NCBI GenBank assembly: GCA_018365895.1
Contig: JAGZJD010000009.1
Location: forward strand, 1-57,147
DNA: 57,147 nt
From: Lachnospiraceae bacterium
Lineage (GTDB): Bacteria; Bacillota_A; Clostridia; Lachnospirales; Lachnospiraceae
Direction of reading: 5' to 3'
In this document: positions 42,546-51,511 of the stretch, one piece after another
Layout: every line of letters starts with the position of its first letter
How positions within the stretch are numbered: position 1 is the first letter of the stretch
Program-made: the position numbers and the translations under genes
Notes under the pieces: generated by a model
Database searches by the model: none
Told to the model about the DNA's origin: nothing
The model's input: the letters and a program-made list of their open reading frames with translations, nothing else

Positions 42546-43127
42546 ATGAGCGTAATTCCTTATGTCATTGAACAAAACAGCCGCGGAGAGCGTTCTTACG
42601 ATATTTATTCCAGACTGTTAAAAGAGCGTATTATTTTTCTCGGAGAGGAAGTAACAGATGGATTGGCGAGCGTAATTGTGGCGCAGCTCCTGTTCCTGGA
42701 GGCAGAAGATCCGGATAAGGATATTCATATGTATATTAACAGTCCGGGAGGATCTGTTACAGCAGGAATGGCAATTTATGATACAATGCAGTACATCAAA
42801 TGTGATGTATCTACAATGTGTATGGGAATGGCCGCAAGTATGGGCTCTTTCCTGTTGTCAGGCGGTACAAAAGGAAAGCGTCTTGCACTTCCGAATGCAG
42901 AGATTATGATCCACCAGCCATCTGGCGGCGCGCAGGGACAGGCAACAGAGATTCAGATCGCTGCAGAGCATATTATTAAAACCCGTCATAAGTTAAACAC
43001 AATACTGGCTGCAAATACGGGACAGCCGTTGGAGGTAATCCAGAGAGATACAGAGCGCGATAATTTCATGAGCGCTCAGGAAGCAAAAGAGTATGGATTG
43101 ATTGACGAAGTTGTTACAAGTCGTTAA
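42546..43127 (+). CDS. clpP: ATP-dependent Clp protease proteolytic subunit
   Basis: A 193-residue serine peptidase that assembles into a 14-mer. The triad is Ser98 (GMAASMGSF), His123 (MIHQP) and Asp172 ([10 protein letters not shown]), all in the usual places. The N-terminal [10 protein letters not shown] is the mature start of the family; no long propeptide. ATG 42546 has GGAGG upstream. It lies 47 bases after tig and 75 before clpX, its ATPase partner. Confidence 0.97.
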   Translation: MSVIPYVIEQNSRGERSYDIYSRLLKERIIFLGEEVTDGLASVIVAQLLFLEAEDPDKDIHMYINSPGGSVTAGMAIYDTMQYIKCDVSTMCMGMAASMGSFLLSGGTKGKRLALPNAEIMIHQPSGGAQGQATEIQIAAEHIIKTRHKLNTILAANTGQPLEVIQRDTERDNFMSAQEAKEYGLIDEVVTSR

Positions 43128-43138
43128 TCTTACACACT

Positions 43139-43171
43139 GGGAGTTGTTCTCTTAGAGCAACTCCTTTGTGT
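43139..43171 (+). terminator. Hairpin between clpP and clpX, weak terminator or processing site
   Basis: GGGAGTTGTTCT and AGAGCAACTCC form a stem around a three-base loop, and outer ACAC/GTGT can extend it. No proper T-run follows (TTTGTG), so read-through into clpX is likely; it may adjust the clpP-to-clpX ratio. Confidence 0.4.
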
Positions 43172-43202
43172 CTATCAATAGAAATGTGGCTGAGGTGAAG
43201 AA

Positions 43203-44456
43203 ATGGCAGCGAAAATAGGAGACACTGTGAGATGTTCTTTTTGCAACAAACCACAGTCTCAGGTCAGAAAACTAATTGCGGGACCGAGTAACATATTTAT
43301 CTGTGATGAATGTGTGGAAATTTGTTCCGAAATTATTGAAGAAGAATTTGAATATGAAGAAGATAATATTTTCGATGATATTAATCTGATGAAACCGGAA
43401 GAAATTAAAGCATTTCTTGATGATTATGTCATTGGACAGGATGAGGCAAAGAAAGTTTTGGCAGTTTCTGTATATAATCATTATAAGCGGATTATGGCAG
43501 AACGAGATCTTGGCGTCGAACTTCAAAAGAGCAATATCCTTTTACTTGGACCGACAGGATGCGGTAAGACGATGCTGGCACAGACACTGGCAAGAATGCT
43601 TAACGTACCGTTTGCGATTGCAGATGCAACTGCACTGACAGAAGCTGGCTATGTTGGAGAAGATGTGGAGAACATTCTTCTGAAATTAATCCAGGCAGCA
43701 GACGGAGATATTCAGCGTGCAGAATATGGAATTATTTATCTGGATGAGATTGATAAAATCACGAGAAAATCGGAAAATCCATCTATCACAAGAGATGTAT
43801 CCGGTGAAGGTGTGCAGCAGGCACTTTTAAAGATTCTCGAGGGAACTGTTGCATCAGTTCCACCACAGGGTGGAAGAAAGCATCCACATCAGGAACTCAT
43901 GCAGATTGATACAACAAATATTCTGTTTATCTGTGGTGGAGCATTTGAAGGAATTGATAAGATCATTGAGACGAGAACAGATAAGAAGTCCATTGGATTC
44001 CAGGCAGAAGTCGGATCGAAACTGTCGAGAGATATGGATACAGTCTTGAAAGAAGTGATGCCGCAGGATCTTGTGAAATTCGGAATGATTCCGGAGTTCG
44101 TAGGACGTGTTCCAGTTGTTGTGACACTGGATCTTCTTGATCGGGAGGCACTGCTTCGGATTCTTCAGGAACCGAAGAATTCTATCGTGAAGCAGTATCA
44201 GAAGCTGATGGAGCTTGATGGTGTAAAACTTGAGTTTACACAGGAAGCGCTGGAAGCGATTGCAGATATCACGATTTCCAGAAAGACAGGAGCAAGAGGA
44301 CTTCGGGCAATTATGGAGAAGGCGATGATGGATACCATGTATAAAGTACCGTCAAATGAAAATATCAGTTATTGTCGAATTACAAAGGCTGCCGTAGAAG
44401 GAACAGGAGAACCGGAATATTCTCCGACAGCAGTGACGGCAGGCGAAAGCGCATAA
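43203..44456 (+). CDS. clpX: Clp protease ATP-binding subunit ClpX
   Basis: A 417-residue AAA+ unfoldase. The N-terminal zinc-binding domain has two CxxC pairs (CSFCNK and CDECVEIC) for substrate and adaptor recognition. Walker A is GPTGCGKT, Walker [11 protein letters not shown], the pore loop GYVGEDVE, and the ClpP-contact loop lies near GAFEGIDKI. Sensor 2 is in [13 protein letters not shown]. The 17 C-terminal residues vary, as expected. ATG 43203 follows GAGGTGAAGAA. With ClpP it degrades tagged proteins. Confidence 0.97.
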   Translation: MAAKIGDTVRCSFCNKPQSQVRKLIAGPSNIFICDECVEICSEIIEEEFEYEEDNIFDDINLMKPEEIKAFLDDYVIGQDEAKKVLAVSVYNHYKRIMAERDLGVELQKSNILLLGPTGCGKTMLAQTLARMLNVPFAIADATALTEAGYVGEDVENILLKLIQAADGDIQRAEYGIIYLDEIDKITRKSENPSITRDVSGEGVQQALLKILEGTVASVPPQGGRKHPHQELMQIDTTNILFICGGAFEGIDKIIETRTDKKSIGFQAEVGSKLSRDMDTVLKEVMPQDLVKFGMIPEFVGRVPVVVTLDLLDREALLRILQEPKNSIVKQYQKLMELDGVKLEFTQEALEAIADITISRKTGARGLRAIMEKAMMDTMYKVPSNENISYCRITKAAVEGTGEPEYSPTAVTAGESA

Positions 44457-44465
44457 ATGACATGT

Positions 44466-44504
44466 CAGGCAGGTACTTGTGTGAATGAGTGCCTGCCTGT
44501 TATT
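44466..44504 (+). terminator. Terminator-like hairpin after clpX
   Basis: CAGGCAGGTACT (44466-44477) pairs with AGTGCCTGCCTG (44488-44499), one wobble, followed by TTATT, a weak T-run. Some read-through into lon is possible. Confidence 0.55.
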
Positions 44505-44535
44505 ACTATAGAAACAACAGAGAGGAGATACTTGG

Positions 44536-46854
44536 ATGAGTGAGCAAAAAAAGATTCTGCCGGCGGTTGCGCTGCGTGGGATGACGGTGATGCCGGAAAT
44601 GGTGGTACATTTTGACATCAGCCGTGAGCGGTCTGTAAAGGCTGTTCAGGAAGCGATGCTTAATGACCAGACGGTATTTCTCGTGACACAGAAAAAAATA
44701 GATACCGACACACCGAATCAGGAAGAGCTTTACAGTGTCGGGATTATTGCAAAAGTAAAGCAAGTATTAAAAATGCCGAAAAATGTTCTCAGAGTACTTG
44801 TAACCGGAGAACAGAGGGCGCGGCTTGTAAGTTTAGAGCAGACAGAACCATATATGACTGCAGAGATTATGCCGCTGGAAGATTATGTTCCGGATCTTGG
44901 CAGTCCTGTGAATATTGAAGGAATGATTCGCGGGCTAAAAGACCTGTTTATGGAATATGGAGCGAAAAGCCCGCGGATTACGAAAGAGCTGGCTGCCAGA
45001 ATTATGGCGATCAAAGACCTAAAAGACTTGATTGAACAGATTTCAGCAAACCTTCCGCTGCAGTATGAAGAACTTCAGCAGCTTTTGAATGAGGATGATC
45101 TGATGAAGCGCTATGAGCTGTTGTCACTGAAGCTTGCCTCAGAGACACAGATTATGGATATTAAAGAAGAAATCCAGCATAAAGTAAAGGAGCGGATTGA
45201 TCAGCATCAGAAAGAATATATTCTTCGCGAACAGTTAAAGCTAATCCGGGAAGAGCTGGGCGATGAGGCAGCATTGTCAGATGCGGAAGAATTTGAAGAA
45301 GCAACTGAGCGGCTGGAAGCTCCGGAGGAAGTCAAAGAGAAACTGAAAAAGGAAATTAAGCGGTTTAAAAATACAATCGGAAGTACCGCAGAGAACGGTG
45401 TCATCCGAACATACATTGAGACAATGCTCGAGATGCCGTGGAATCGAGCAGCTAAAGACAGCACAGATCTTAAGTTTGCAAAACAGGTTTTGGAAGAAGA
45501 TCACTACGGATTGGAAGAAGTGAAAGATAGAATTCTGGATTTTCTTGCAGTTCGTGCCTTAACGAAAAAGGGAGACAGTCCGATCCTTTGCCTTGTGGGC
45601 CCGCCGGGAACAGGTAAGACATCTATCGCCAGATCACTTGCAAGAGCATTAAAGAAGCCGTATGTGCGTATTTCACTTGGCGGCGTCAGAGATGAGGCGG
45701 AAATTCGCGGACACAGAAAAACTTATGTGGGAGCAATGCCGGGAAGAATTGCCAATGGTCTTAGAAGTGCCGGAGTAAAAAATCCGGTCATGTTATTGGA
45801 TGAAATTGATAAAGTCAGCACAGACTATAAGGGTGATACATTTTCTGCGCTGTTGGAAGTTCTTGACGGAGAGCAGAATGTGAAGTTTCGGGATCATTAT
45901 CTGGAGGTTCCGGTAGATTTGTCAGAAGTATTATTTATTACGACGGCAAATACACTTCAGACGATTCCAAGACCGCTGCTTGACCGTATGGAAGTAATTG
46001 AAATCAGCAGCTATACAGAAAATGAAAAAATGCATATTGCAACAGAGCATCTTGTACCAAAGCAGATTGAGAAAAACGGTCTTTTGCCGGAGCAGCTGCG
46101 AATTAGCAAAAATGCTCTTTGGAAAATTGCCGAAAGTTATACAAAAGAAGCAGGAGTGCGTCAATTGGAGCGGCTGATTGGGACGATTGCAAGGAAAACA
46201 GCACGAGAAATTATGGAACAGAACAAGAAGACTGTTCGCGTAACAGAACAGAATCTTACACATTATCTTGGAAAAGAAAAATATCATACGCAAATGAAAA
46301 ACGATACGGATGAGATTGGTATTGTGCGCGGGCTTGCATGGACAAGCGTCGGTGGAGATACGCTTCAGATTGAGGTAAATGTAATGCCGGGAAAGGGAGA
46401 AATCCAACTGACAGGACAGCTTGGAGATGTGATGAAAGAATCTGCCAGAACCGGAATCAGCTATATCCGTTCGATCAGCGAGAGCCAGGGAATTTCAGAA
46501 GACTTTTTTGAAAAGCATGATATTCATATTCACATTCCGGAAGGTGCAGTGCCGAAGGATGGACCGTCTGCCGGAATCACTATGGCGACAGCGATTTTTT
46601 CAGCGGTAACTGAGCGGAAAATCAGAGCAGATCTGGCAATGACAGGGGAGATTACGCTGAGAGGGCGTGTCCTTCCGATCGGTGGATTGAAGGAGAAGCT
46701 TTTGGCAGCAAAACAGGCTGGAATAAAGACAGTGCTTGTACCGAAAGAAAATCAGCCAGATGTTGAAGAATTGTTACAGGAAATAACAAAGGGATTGGAA
46801 ATTATTCCTGTCTCTCAGATGAAGGAAGTGCTTAAAAAGGCACTTGTACAATAG
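44536..46854 (+). CDS. lon: ATP-dependent protease Lon
   Basis: A 772-residue AAA+ protease. The N-terminal LON domain opens with LPAVALRGMTVMPEMVVHFDISR, a coiled-coil stretch (about 190-300) follows, then AAA with Walker [10 protein letters not shown], Walker B MLLDEIDKV, and the proteolytic domain with the Ser-Lys dyad (PKDGPSAGI and GLKEKLLAAKQAGI). AGAGGAG precedes ATG 44536. It degrades misfolded and regulatory proteins. It lies directly before engB, whose SD overlaps the lon stop. Confidence 0.96.
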   Translation: MSEQKKILPAVALRGMTVMPEMVVHFDISRERSVKAVQEAMLNDQTVFLVTQKKIDTDTPNQEELYSVGIIAKVKQVLKMPKNVLRVLVTGEQRARLVSLEQTEPYMTAEIMPLEDYVPDLGSPVNIEGMIRGLKDLFMEYGAKSPRITKELAARIMAIKDLKDLIEQISANLPLQYEELQQLLNEDDLMKRYELLSLKLASETQIMDIKEEIQHKVKERIDQHQKEYILREQLKLIREELGDEAALSDAEEFEEATERLEAPEEVKEKLKKEIKRFKNTIGSTAENGVIRTYIETMLEMPWNRAAKDSTDLKFAKQVLEEDHYGLEEVKDRILDFLAVRALTKKGDSPILCLVGPPGTGKTSIARSLARALKKPYVRISLGGVRDEAEIRGHRKTYVGAMPGRIANGLRSAGVKNPVMLLDEIDKVSTDYKGDTFSALLEVLDGEQNVKFRDHYLEVPVDLSEVLFITTANTLQTIPRPLLDRMEVIEISSYTENEKMHIATEHLVPKQIEKNGLLPEQLRISKNALWKIAESYTKEAGVRQLERLIGTIARKTAREIMEQNKKTVRVTEQNLTHYLGKEKYHTQMKNDTDEIGIVRGLAWTSVGGDTLQIEVNVMPGKGEIQLTGQLGDVMKESARTGISYIRSISESQGISEDFFEKHDIHIHIPEGAVPKDGPSAGITMATAIFSAVTERKIRADLAMTGEITLRGRVLPIGGLKEKLLAAKQAGIKTVLVPKENQPDVEELLQEITKGLEIIPVSQMKEVLKKALVQ

Positions 46855-46862
46855 GAGCAAAT

Positions 46863-47465
46863 ATGGTTATAAAAAGTGTAAATCTTGAGACAGTGTGCGG
46901 AATTACGAGTACACTTCCTCAGAATGACAAGATTGAAGTTGCGTTTGCAGGAAAATCAAATGTAGGGAAATCATCTTTGATTAATGCCCTTTTAAACAGA
47001 AAATCTTTGGCGAGAGTATCTGCCACACCGGGAAAGACACAGACGATTAACTTCTATAATATCAATGAAGAAATGTATCTTGTAGACCTGCCTGGCTATG
47101 GATATGCAAAGGTATCTGAACAGGAGAAGATTCAATGGGGAAAACTGATTGAACGTTATTTAAATAAATCCAAGCAGTTAAAAGCAGTGTTCCTGCTTGT
47201 GGATATTCGTCATGCGCCGTCAGCAAATGATGCAATGATGTATGAGTGGATTGTGAGTCAGGGATATCATCCGATCATTATTGCTACAAAGCTTGATAAA
47301 ATTAAACGGAGTCAGATTGCAAAGAATGTAAAGAGTTTAAAAGAAGGTCTGCATCTTGTTCCGGGAACAAAAGTCATTCCATTTTCTTCTGAGACGAAAC
47401 AGGGAAGAGATGAAGTGTGGGAATTGATTGAGAGGGAGTTTTTAAACAAAGCAGAGGTGGAGTAA
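46863..47465 (+). CDS. engB: Ribosome biogenesis GTPase EngB (YsxC/YihA)
   Basis: A 200-residue GTPase needed for 50S subunit assembly. G1 is GKSNVGKSSLIN, G3 DLPGYGYAKV, G4 TKLDK and G5 SSETK. Its SD begins on the last base of the lon stop, and the lon-engB pairing is common in Firmicutes and supports the name. The next gene starts one base after its stop. Confidence 0.95.
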   Translation: MVIKSVNLETVCGITSTLPQNDKIEVAFAGKSNVGKSSLINALLNRKSLARVSATPGKTQTINFYNINEEMYLVDLPGYGYAKVSEQEKIQWGKLIERYLNKSKQLKAVFLLVDIRHAPSANDAMMYEWIVSQGYHPIIIATKLDKIKRSQIAKNVKSLKEGLHLVPGTKVIPFSSETKQGRDEVWELIEREFLNKAEVE

Positions 47466-47466
47466 C

Positions 47467-48585
47467 GTGGAAAACAAACGTCCATACTGGAAAGTGGCGG
47501 TAAGTCTTGCCGCCAGTCTGATTGCAACCAGCATTGTAATTGTAGCGGGAGTGAAGCTTTTGAGTTTTTTTCTTCCGTTTGTGATTGGCTGGCTGATTGC
47601 ACTTTTGGCATACCGGCCGGTATGCTGGTTGGAAACAAGATTAAAAATGAAGAAAAAATTTGGTTCAGCTCTGATTGTTGTGGGCGTATTGGCGGCTATT
47701 GTATTTTTACTGTACTGGGGCATTTCGAAACTTGTTGTGGAGGTTGGGCGTTTTGCCCAGGATGTACCGGCCATGTATCAAGATCTGGAAATGGGACTGC
47801 GGCAGATTGGGAATGATCTGGCAGGGCTTTATGAACGTTTGCCGGAAGGAATCCAGAATGGCTGGCAAAATATGGTAGAAAATCTGGATAGTTATATGGG
47901 TTCTTTGATCAGTGCTATCAGCGAGCCGACCGTAGAAGCAGCTGGAAATCTTGCAAAGCGGATACCATCTATGCTTGTGACGGTAATTGTAACAATTATG
48001 TCAGCATATTTCTTTATTGTAGATAGAGAAGAAGTACTTCAATGGTTAATCCATGTATCGCCGGAGTCTATTCGTAAGAGGATGGCTATGGTAAGTCACA
48101 ATTTTAGATATGCCATTGGAGGATATTTTCGGGCACAGTTAAAAATTATGGCAGTTGTTGGAGTAATTGTATTTTTTGGACTGACTATCCTGGGAGTGAA
48201 TTATACAATCCTTTTGTCGATTCTCATTGCGCTTGTTGATATGCTGCCATTCTTTGGTACAGGTACCATTTTGATTCCGTGGATTATTTACAAGTTTATG
48301 GTTGGCAGTTATAAAATGGCAGCAGGATTGCTGATTTTATATATTGTGACACAGGTTGTCCGTCAGGTAATTCAGCCAAAGCTTGTCGGAGACAGTATGG
48401 GCCTGAATCCGATTGTGACGTTAGTATTACTCTATATTGGATATAAAGTCGGAAGTGTAGTCGGACTTCTTCTCGCAGTTCCGATTGGAATGATCGTGAT
48501 TAATATGGTAAAGGCAGGAGCTTTTGATTATATTATTGATGATGTGAAAATTCTTGCAGAAGGAATTTTGAGTCTGCGGGAATAG
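47467..48585 (+). CDS. AI-2E (UPF0118)/YtvI-type membrane protein
   Basis: A 372-residue integral membrane protein with about eight helices, with the AI-2E transporter family layout: two pairs at the N-terminus, a long amphipathic region (about 90-160) and then LMTVIVTIMSAYF-like helix, a VGVIVFFGLTILGVNYTILLSILIALVDMLPFFG segment (written here in part) with the conserved D-x-L-P-x-x-G, and PKLVGDSMGLNPIVTLVLLYIGYKVGS. In sporulators the YtvI member is needed for spore formation, others exchange ions or small molecules. Start GTG 47467 has GGTGGAG overlapping the engB stop. Last gene of the block. Confidence 0.85.
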   Translation: MENKRPYWKVAVSLAASLIATSIVIVAGVKLLSFFLPFVIGWLIALLAYRPVCWLETRLKMKKKFGSALIVVGVLAAIVFLLYWGISKLVVEVGRFAQDVPAMYQDLEMGLRQIGNDLAGLYERLPEGIQNGWQNMVENLDSYMGSLISAISEPTVEAAGNLAKRIPSMLVTVIVTIMSAYFFIVDREEVLQWLIHVSPESIRKRMAMVSHNFRYAIGGYFRAQLKIMAVVGVIVFFGLTILGVNYTILLSILIALVDMLPFFGTGTILIPWIIYKFMVGSYKMAAGLLILYIVTQVVRQVIQPKLVGDSMGLNPIVTLVLLYIGYKVGSVVGLLLAVPIGMIVINMVKAGAFDYIIDDVKILAEGILSLRE

Positions 48586-48616
48586 CAGGAGAAAAAGATA
48601 ACAGAGAAAATAAATG

Positions 48617-48663
48617 GAAAAGCTTACAGCAGTGAAATGAAAATCATTGCTGTAAGCTTTTTG
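48617..48663 (+). terminator. Strong terminator closing the tig-to-AI-2E block
   Basis: AAAGCTTACAGCAGTGA (48618-48634) pairs with TCATTGCTGTAAGCTTT (48644-48660), one wobble, with T residues to 48662. Confidence 0.85.
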
Positions 48664-48695
48664 CGTAAAAGGATGATTGCTAAAAGATTTATATA

Positions 48696-48724
48696 TTGAC
48701 ATATATCTATATATGTGCTAATCT
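48696..48724 (+). promoter_or_regulatory. Promoter and inverted-repeat operator of the ArsR-GTPase operon
   Basis: TTGACA (48696-48701), a 17-base spacer and TAATCT (48719-48724), with TG one base before the -10. Inside the spacer is a perfect inverted repeat ACATATAT-CT-ATATATGT (48699-48716). ArsR/SmtB repressors bind such AT-rich repeats and block polymerase until metal or metalloid binds, and the first gene encodes exactly such a domain. Confidence 0.75.
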
Positions 48725-48773
48725 GCAAACAGATAGATAAATATCAATATATAAAAGCAGGTGGATAGAGGCA

Positions 48774-50075
48774 ATGAAAGAAAATTTTGTCAAAGAAGCA
48801 AAGGTTTTTAAAGCCCTGAGTGATGAGAATCGATTAAAGCTGCTGGATTATCTTAGGGGCGGAGAAAAATGTGCCTGCAAGCTGAATGAAATTGTAGATG
48901 TCAGTCAGCCTACACTGTCTCATCACATGAAGATCTTGTGTGACAGTGGCTTAGTCAAAGGCCGTAAAGAAGGAAAGTGGATGCATTATTCTATTGATCA
49001 GGAGGTCAGTGATGAATTGCAGCAGATGCTCCGGGAGATCTTTCAGAAGAGAGAATTCCAGGAAGAAGTTCAGATTTATGGCTGTCCAGGCATAAAAAAA
49101 GATGGAAGGACAACAGAAAGAGAGGAGAAAGAAACGATGGAAGAGATGAGAACAAAGTTATATATTTTGACCGGATTTCTTGGTTCCGGCAAGACAACGC
49201 TGCTTCAGAATGTATTGCGGACACTGGAAGGAAAGAAGATCGGAATCATTCAGAATGAGCTTGGGAAACTGGGCATTGACGGAGAAATTTTAAGAGACGA
49301 TGATATTAAAATGGTTGAAATTAACCGGGGATCTATTTTCTGCTCCTGTCTGAAGTTGTCCTTTGTACAGGCACTTGCAGAAATGTCAGCCTATGACTTT
49401 GACTATCTGTTTGTAGAAAGTTCAGGATTCGGTGATCCATCCAACGTGAAAGAGATTTTAAGAGCAGCAGCACAGATTTGTGAAAAACAGTATGATTACA
49501 GCGGAACAATCTGTCTGGCAGATGCAGTGAATTTTGAAGAACAGATTGAGAAAGAAGAAGGCGTTTACCGTCAGATTAAGCATGCCCACGCAGTTGTCAT
49601 TACGAAAGTGGATTTGATCGATATGGATGTGCTTTTAAGACTTAAACAGAAAATTCGGGAGATCAACCCAGTATGCCGTATTGGTATCAGTTCGATGAAT
49701 GATCTTTATGCAGAGTTTTTGCAGGAAGATCTGATGCAGTTCGATTGGGCAGAAGAAGAAGAAACGACAAACTCTATCGAGACAAAGCCTAAGACATTGT
49801 TTATGAATTTTGAAGGAGAAGTTGATCGGGAGAAGCTGGAGGCGTTTCTGGAAATGATTCAAAATGATGTACACAGGGTAAAAGGATTTTTCTGCTTAAG
49901 CAACGAAGGATGGAATCAGATTGATGTGGTAGGAAAACTTATTGATTATAAACCGTGTGAAGCGAAGGAAACTTCACAGCTTGTGTTTATTTCTAAGATT
50001 GGTCCAACTTTGATCAAAGAATTATTTCATGCATGGGAGAAGACAGTCGGTGTTCCGATGCAGCTTCGCAATTAG
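48774..50075 (+). CDS. ArsR-type metalloregulator fused to a G3E (CobW/COG0523) GTPase
   Basis: A 433-residue two-domain protein. Residues 1-100 are a winged-helix ArsR/SmtB repressor with the metal-binding KCACKL motif (Cys33, Cys35) before SQPTLSHHMKILCDSGLV; that CxC layout is like arsenite-sensing ArsR. After a charged linker (106-125) comes a G3E P-loop GTPase: GFLGSGKTT (134-142), NELG, SIFCSCLK (Cys190, Cys192; the usual CxCC reduced to CxC), VESSGFGDP, TKVD, and a C-terminal beta domain (about 330-430). G3E GTPases insert or deliver metals. An internal ATG at 49137 (residue 122) has GAGGAG nine bases upstream, so the GTPase may also be made alone. First gene of a metal/metalloid operon. 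Confidence 0.85.
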   Translation: MKENFVKEAKVFKALSDENRLKLLDYLRGGEKCACKLNEIVDVSQPTLSHHMKILCDSGLVKGRKEGKWMHYSIDQEVSDELQQMLREIFQKREFQEEVQIYGCPGIKKDGRTTEREEKETMEEMRTKLYILTGFLGSGKTTLLQNVLRTLEGKKIGIIQNELGKLGIDGEILRDDDIKMVEINRGSIFCSCLKLSFVQALAEMSAYDFDYLFVESSGFGDPSNVKEILRAAAQICEKQYDYSGTICLADAVNFEEQIEKEEGVYRQIKHAHAVVITKVDLIDMDVLLRLKQKIREINPVCRIGISSMNDLYAEFLQEDLMQFDWAEEEETTNSIETKPKTLFMNFEGEVDREKLEAFLEMIQNDVHRVKGFFCLSNEGWNQIDVVGKLIDYKPCEAKETSQLVFISKIGPTLIKELFHAWEKTVGVPMQLRN

Positions 50076-50086
50076 GAGGAAGAACA

Positions 50087-50335
50087 ATGGAGATTAAAGT
50101 AATTGGTGCAGGATGCAAAGAATGTGATACACTTTATGCAAATACACTAGAGGCAGCAAAAGAACTGAAAGTATCTGTTACGGTAGAGAAGGTGGAAGAC
50201 CTGATGGAAATCGTAAAGCTTGGAGTAATGGCGGCTCCGTCTCTGATGGTAGATGGAAAAGTGATTGTCAAAGGGCAAGTGCTTTCCACAGCAAAACTTG
50301 TTGAAAAATTGAAAAAATGTGCAAACGAAGCATAG
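50087..50335 (+). CDS. Small thioredoxin-fold protein
   Basis: An 82-residue single-domain thioredoxin-like protein with GAGCKECDTL near the N-terminus (CxxC active site) and the cis-Pro strand APSLMVDGKV. It belongs to the small MTH895/TM0996 group that often lies next to ArsR regulators and DUF318 permeases. ATG 50087 has AGGAGGA seven bases upstream. It is 11 bases after the GTPase gene and 21 before the permease gene. A role in metal or thiol transfer to the permease is inferred from context. Confidence 0.88.
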   Translation: MEIKVIGAGCKECDTLYANTLEAAKELKVSVTVEKVEDLMEIVKLGVMAAPSLMVDGKVIVKGQVLSTAKLVEKLKKCANEA

Positions 50336-50356
50336 CGTGGGAAATGAGGAAGTGAT

Positions 50357-51364
50357 ATGAGAGAGATGGGATTGTTTTTTCAGAATCAGATACTTGGGAT
50401 GCACTGGCTCAAAGAATTAATCCAAAATCTGTTAGAGCTAATAGGAATCTCAGCACAATCGATCGTGGGAGGAATGTTGAACTTCTTTTTCTATGATCTG
50501 ATTAAAATATTTATTCTGCTGTCAGTGCTGATTTTTGGAATTTCCTATATTCAAAGTTATTTTCCTCCGGAGCGCAGTAAGAAGCTGCTTGGAAGATTTC
50601 GGGGGATCAAAGGGAATGTGATCGGCGCTTTGCTTGGAACCGTAACGCCATTTTGTTCTTGCTCTTCGATTCCGATCTTTATGGGATTTACAAGCGCAGG
50701 ACTGCCTCTCGGAGTGACGTTTTCTTTTCTCATTTCCTCTCCGATGGTGGATCTTGGTTCTCTTGCACTTCTGATGAGTATTTTTGGCGGAAAGATTGCG
50801 TTTGCTTACGTTATTGTTGGCCTGATTGTGGCGGTTATCGGAGGAAGCCTGATTGAAAAGCTGCATTTGGAGCAGGAGGTAGAAGACTATATCCGACAGG
50901 CGGCGAGCATGGATGCAGAACTTCCGGAACTGACAGTCAAAGACCGGCTGGAATATGCGAAAGAACAGGTAAAGTCAACGATACGAAAAGTTGCTCCGTA
51001 TATTTTCGCCGGAGTAGCGATCGGTGCAATGATCCATAACCTCATTCCGGAAGCTTGGATAGAACAAATTCTCGGAGGCAGACATTTTTATTCCGTGCCG
51101 CTTGCAGTTCTTGTAGGAATTCCTATGTATGCAGATATTTTCGGAACAATTCCGATTGCAGAAAGTCTTTTGATAAAGGGTGCAGGTCTGGGAACAATAC
51201 TGGCGTTCATGATGGCAGTCACGACATTATCACTTCCGTCTCTTGTAATGCTCAGTAAGGCAGTGAAACGGAAACTGCTCCTGATTTTTACGGGTATCGT
51301 TACGGTAGGGATCATTCTTGTGGGATATCTCTTTAACGCAGGGGCATGGTTTTTCTTTTCCTAA
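50357..51364 (+). CDS. ArsP/DUF318-family permease
   Basis: A 335-residue integral membrane protein with eight or more helices in two halves. The first half has TPFCSCSSIPIF, the hallmark of the ArsP_1 (PF03773) family, followed by TSAGLPLGVTFSFLISSPMV; a cytosolic loop (about 170-205) separates the second half (KVAPYIFAGVAIGA, then VGIPMYADIFGTIPIAESL). In Campylobacter ArsP exports trivalent organoarsenicals; other members may carry selenium or metal compounds. The start ATG 50357 has GAGGAAG upstream. Third gene of the operon, with a 147-base gap to the next gene. Confidence 0.85.
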   Translation: MREMGLFFQNQILGMHWLKELIQNLLELIGISAQSIVGGMLNFFFYDLIKIFILLSVLIFGISYIQSYFPPERSKKLLGRFRGIKGNVIGALLGTVTPFCSCSSIPIFMGFTSAGLPLGVTFSFLISSPMVDLGSLALLMSIFGGKIAFAYVIVGLIVAVIGGSLIEKLHLEQEVEDYIRQAASMDAELPELTVKDRLEYAKEQVKSTIRKVAPYIFAGVAIGAMIHNLIPEAWIEQILGGRHFYSVPLAVLVGIPMYADIFGTIPIAESLLIKGAGLGTILAFMMAVTTLSLPSLVMLSKAVKRKLLLIFTGIVTVGIILVGYLFNAGAWFFFS

Positions 51365-51511
51365 ATAAAGTAAATAATAAAATAGATATTTTCTATAAGT
51401 CTGAATAATATATTAATTTTTTTAATTAGTCACATGAAGTTGTAAATGCTACAATAAAAACAGTATGATGTGAATGAGAATACAAATGACAAGAAAGGAA
51501 TAGAGACAGAT

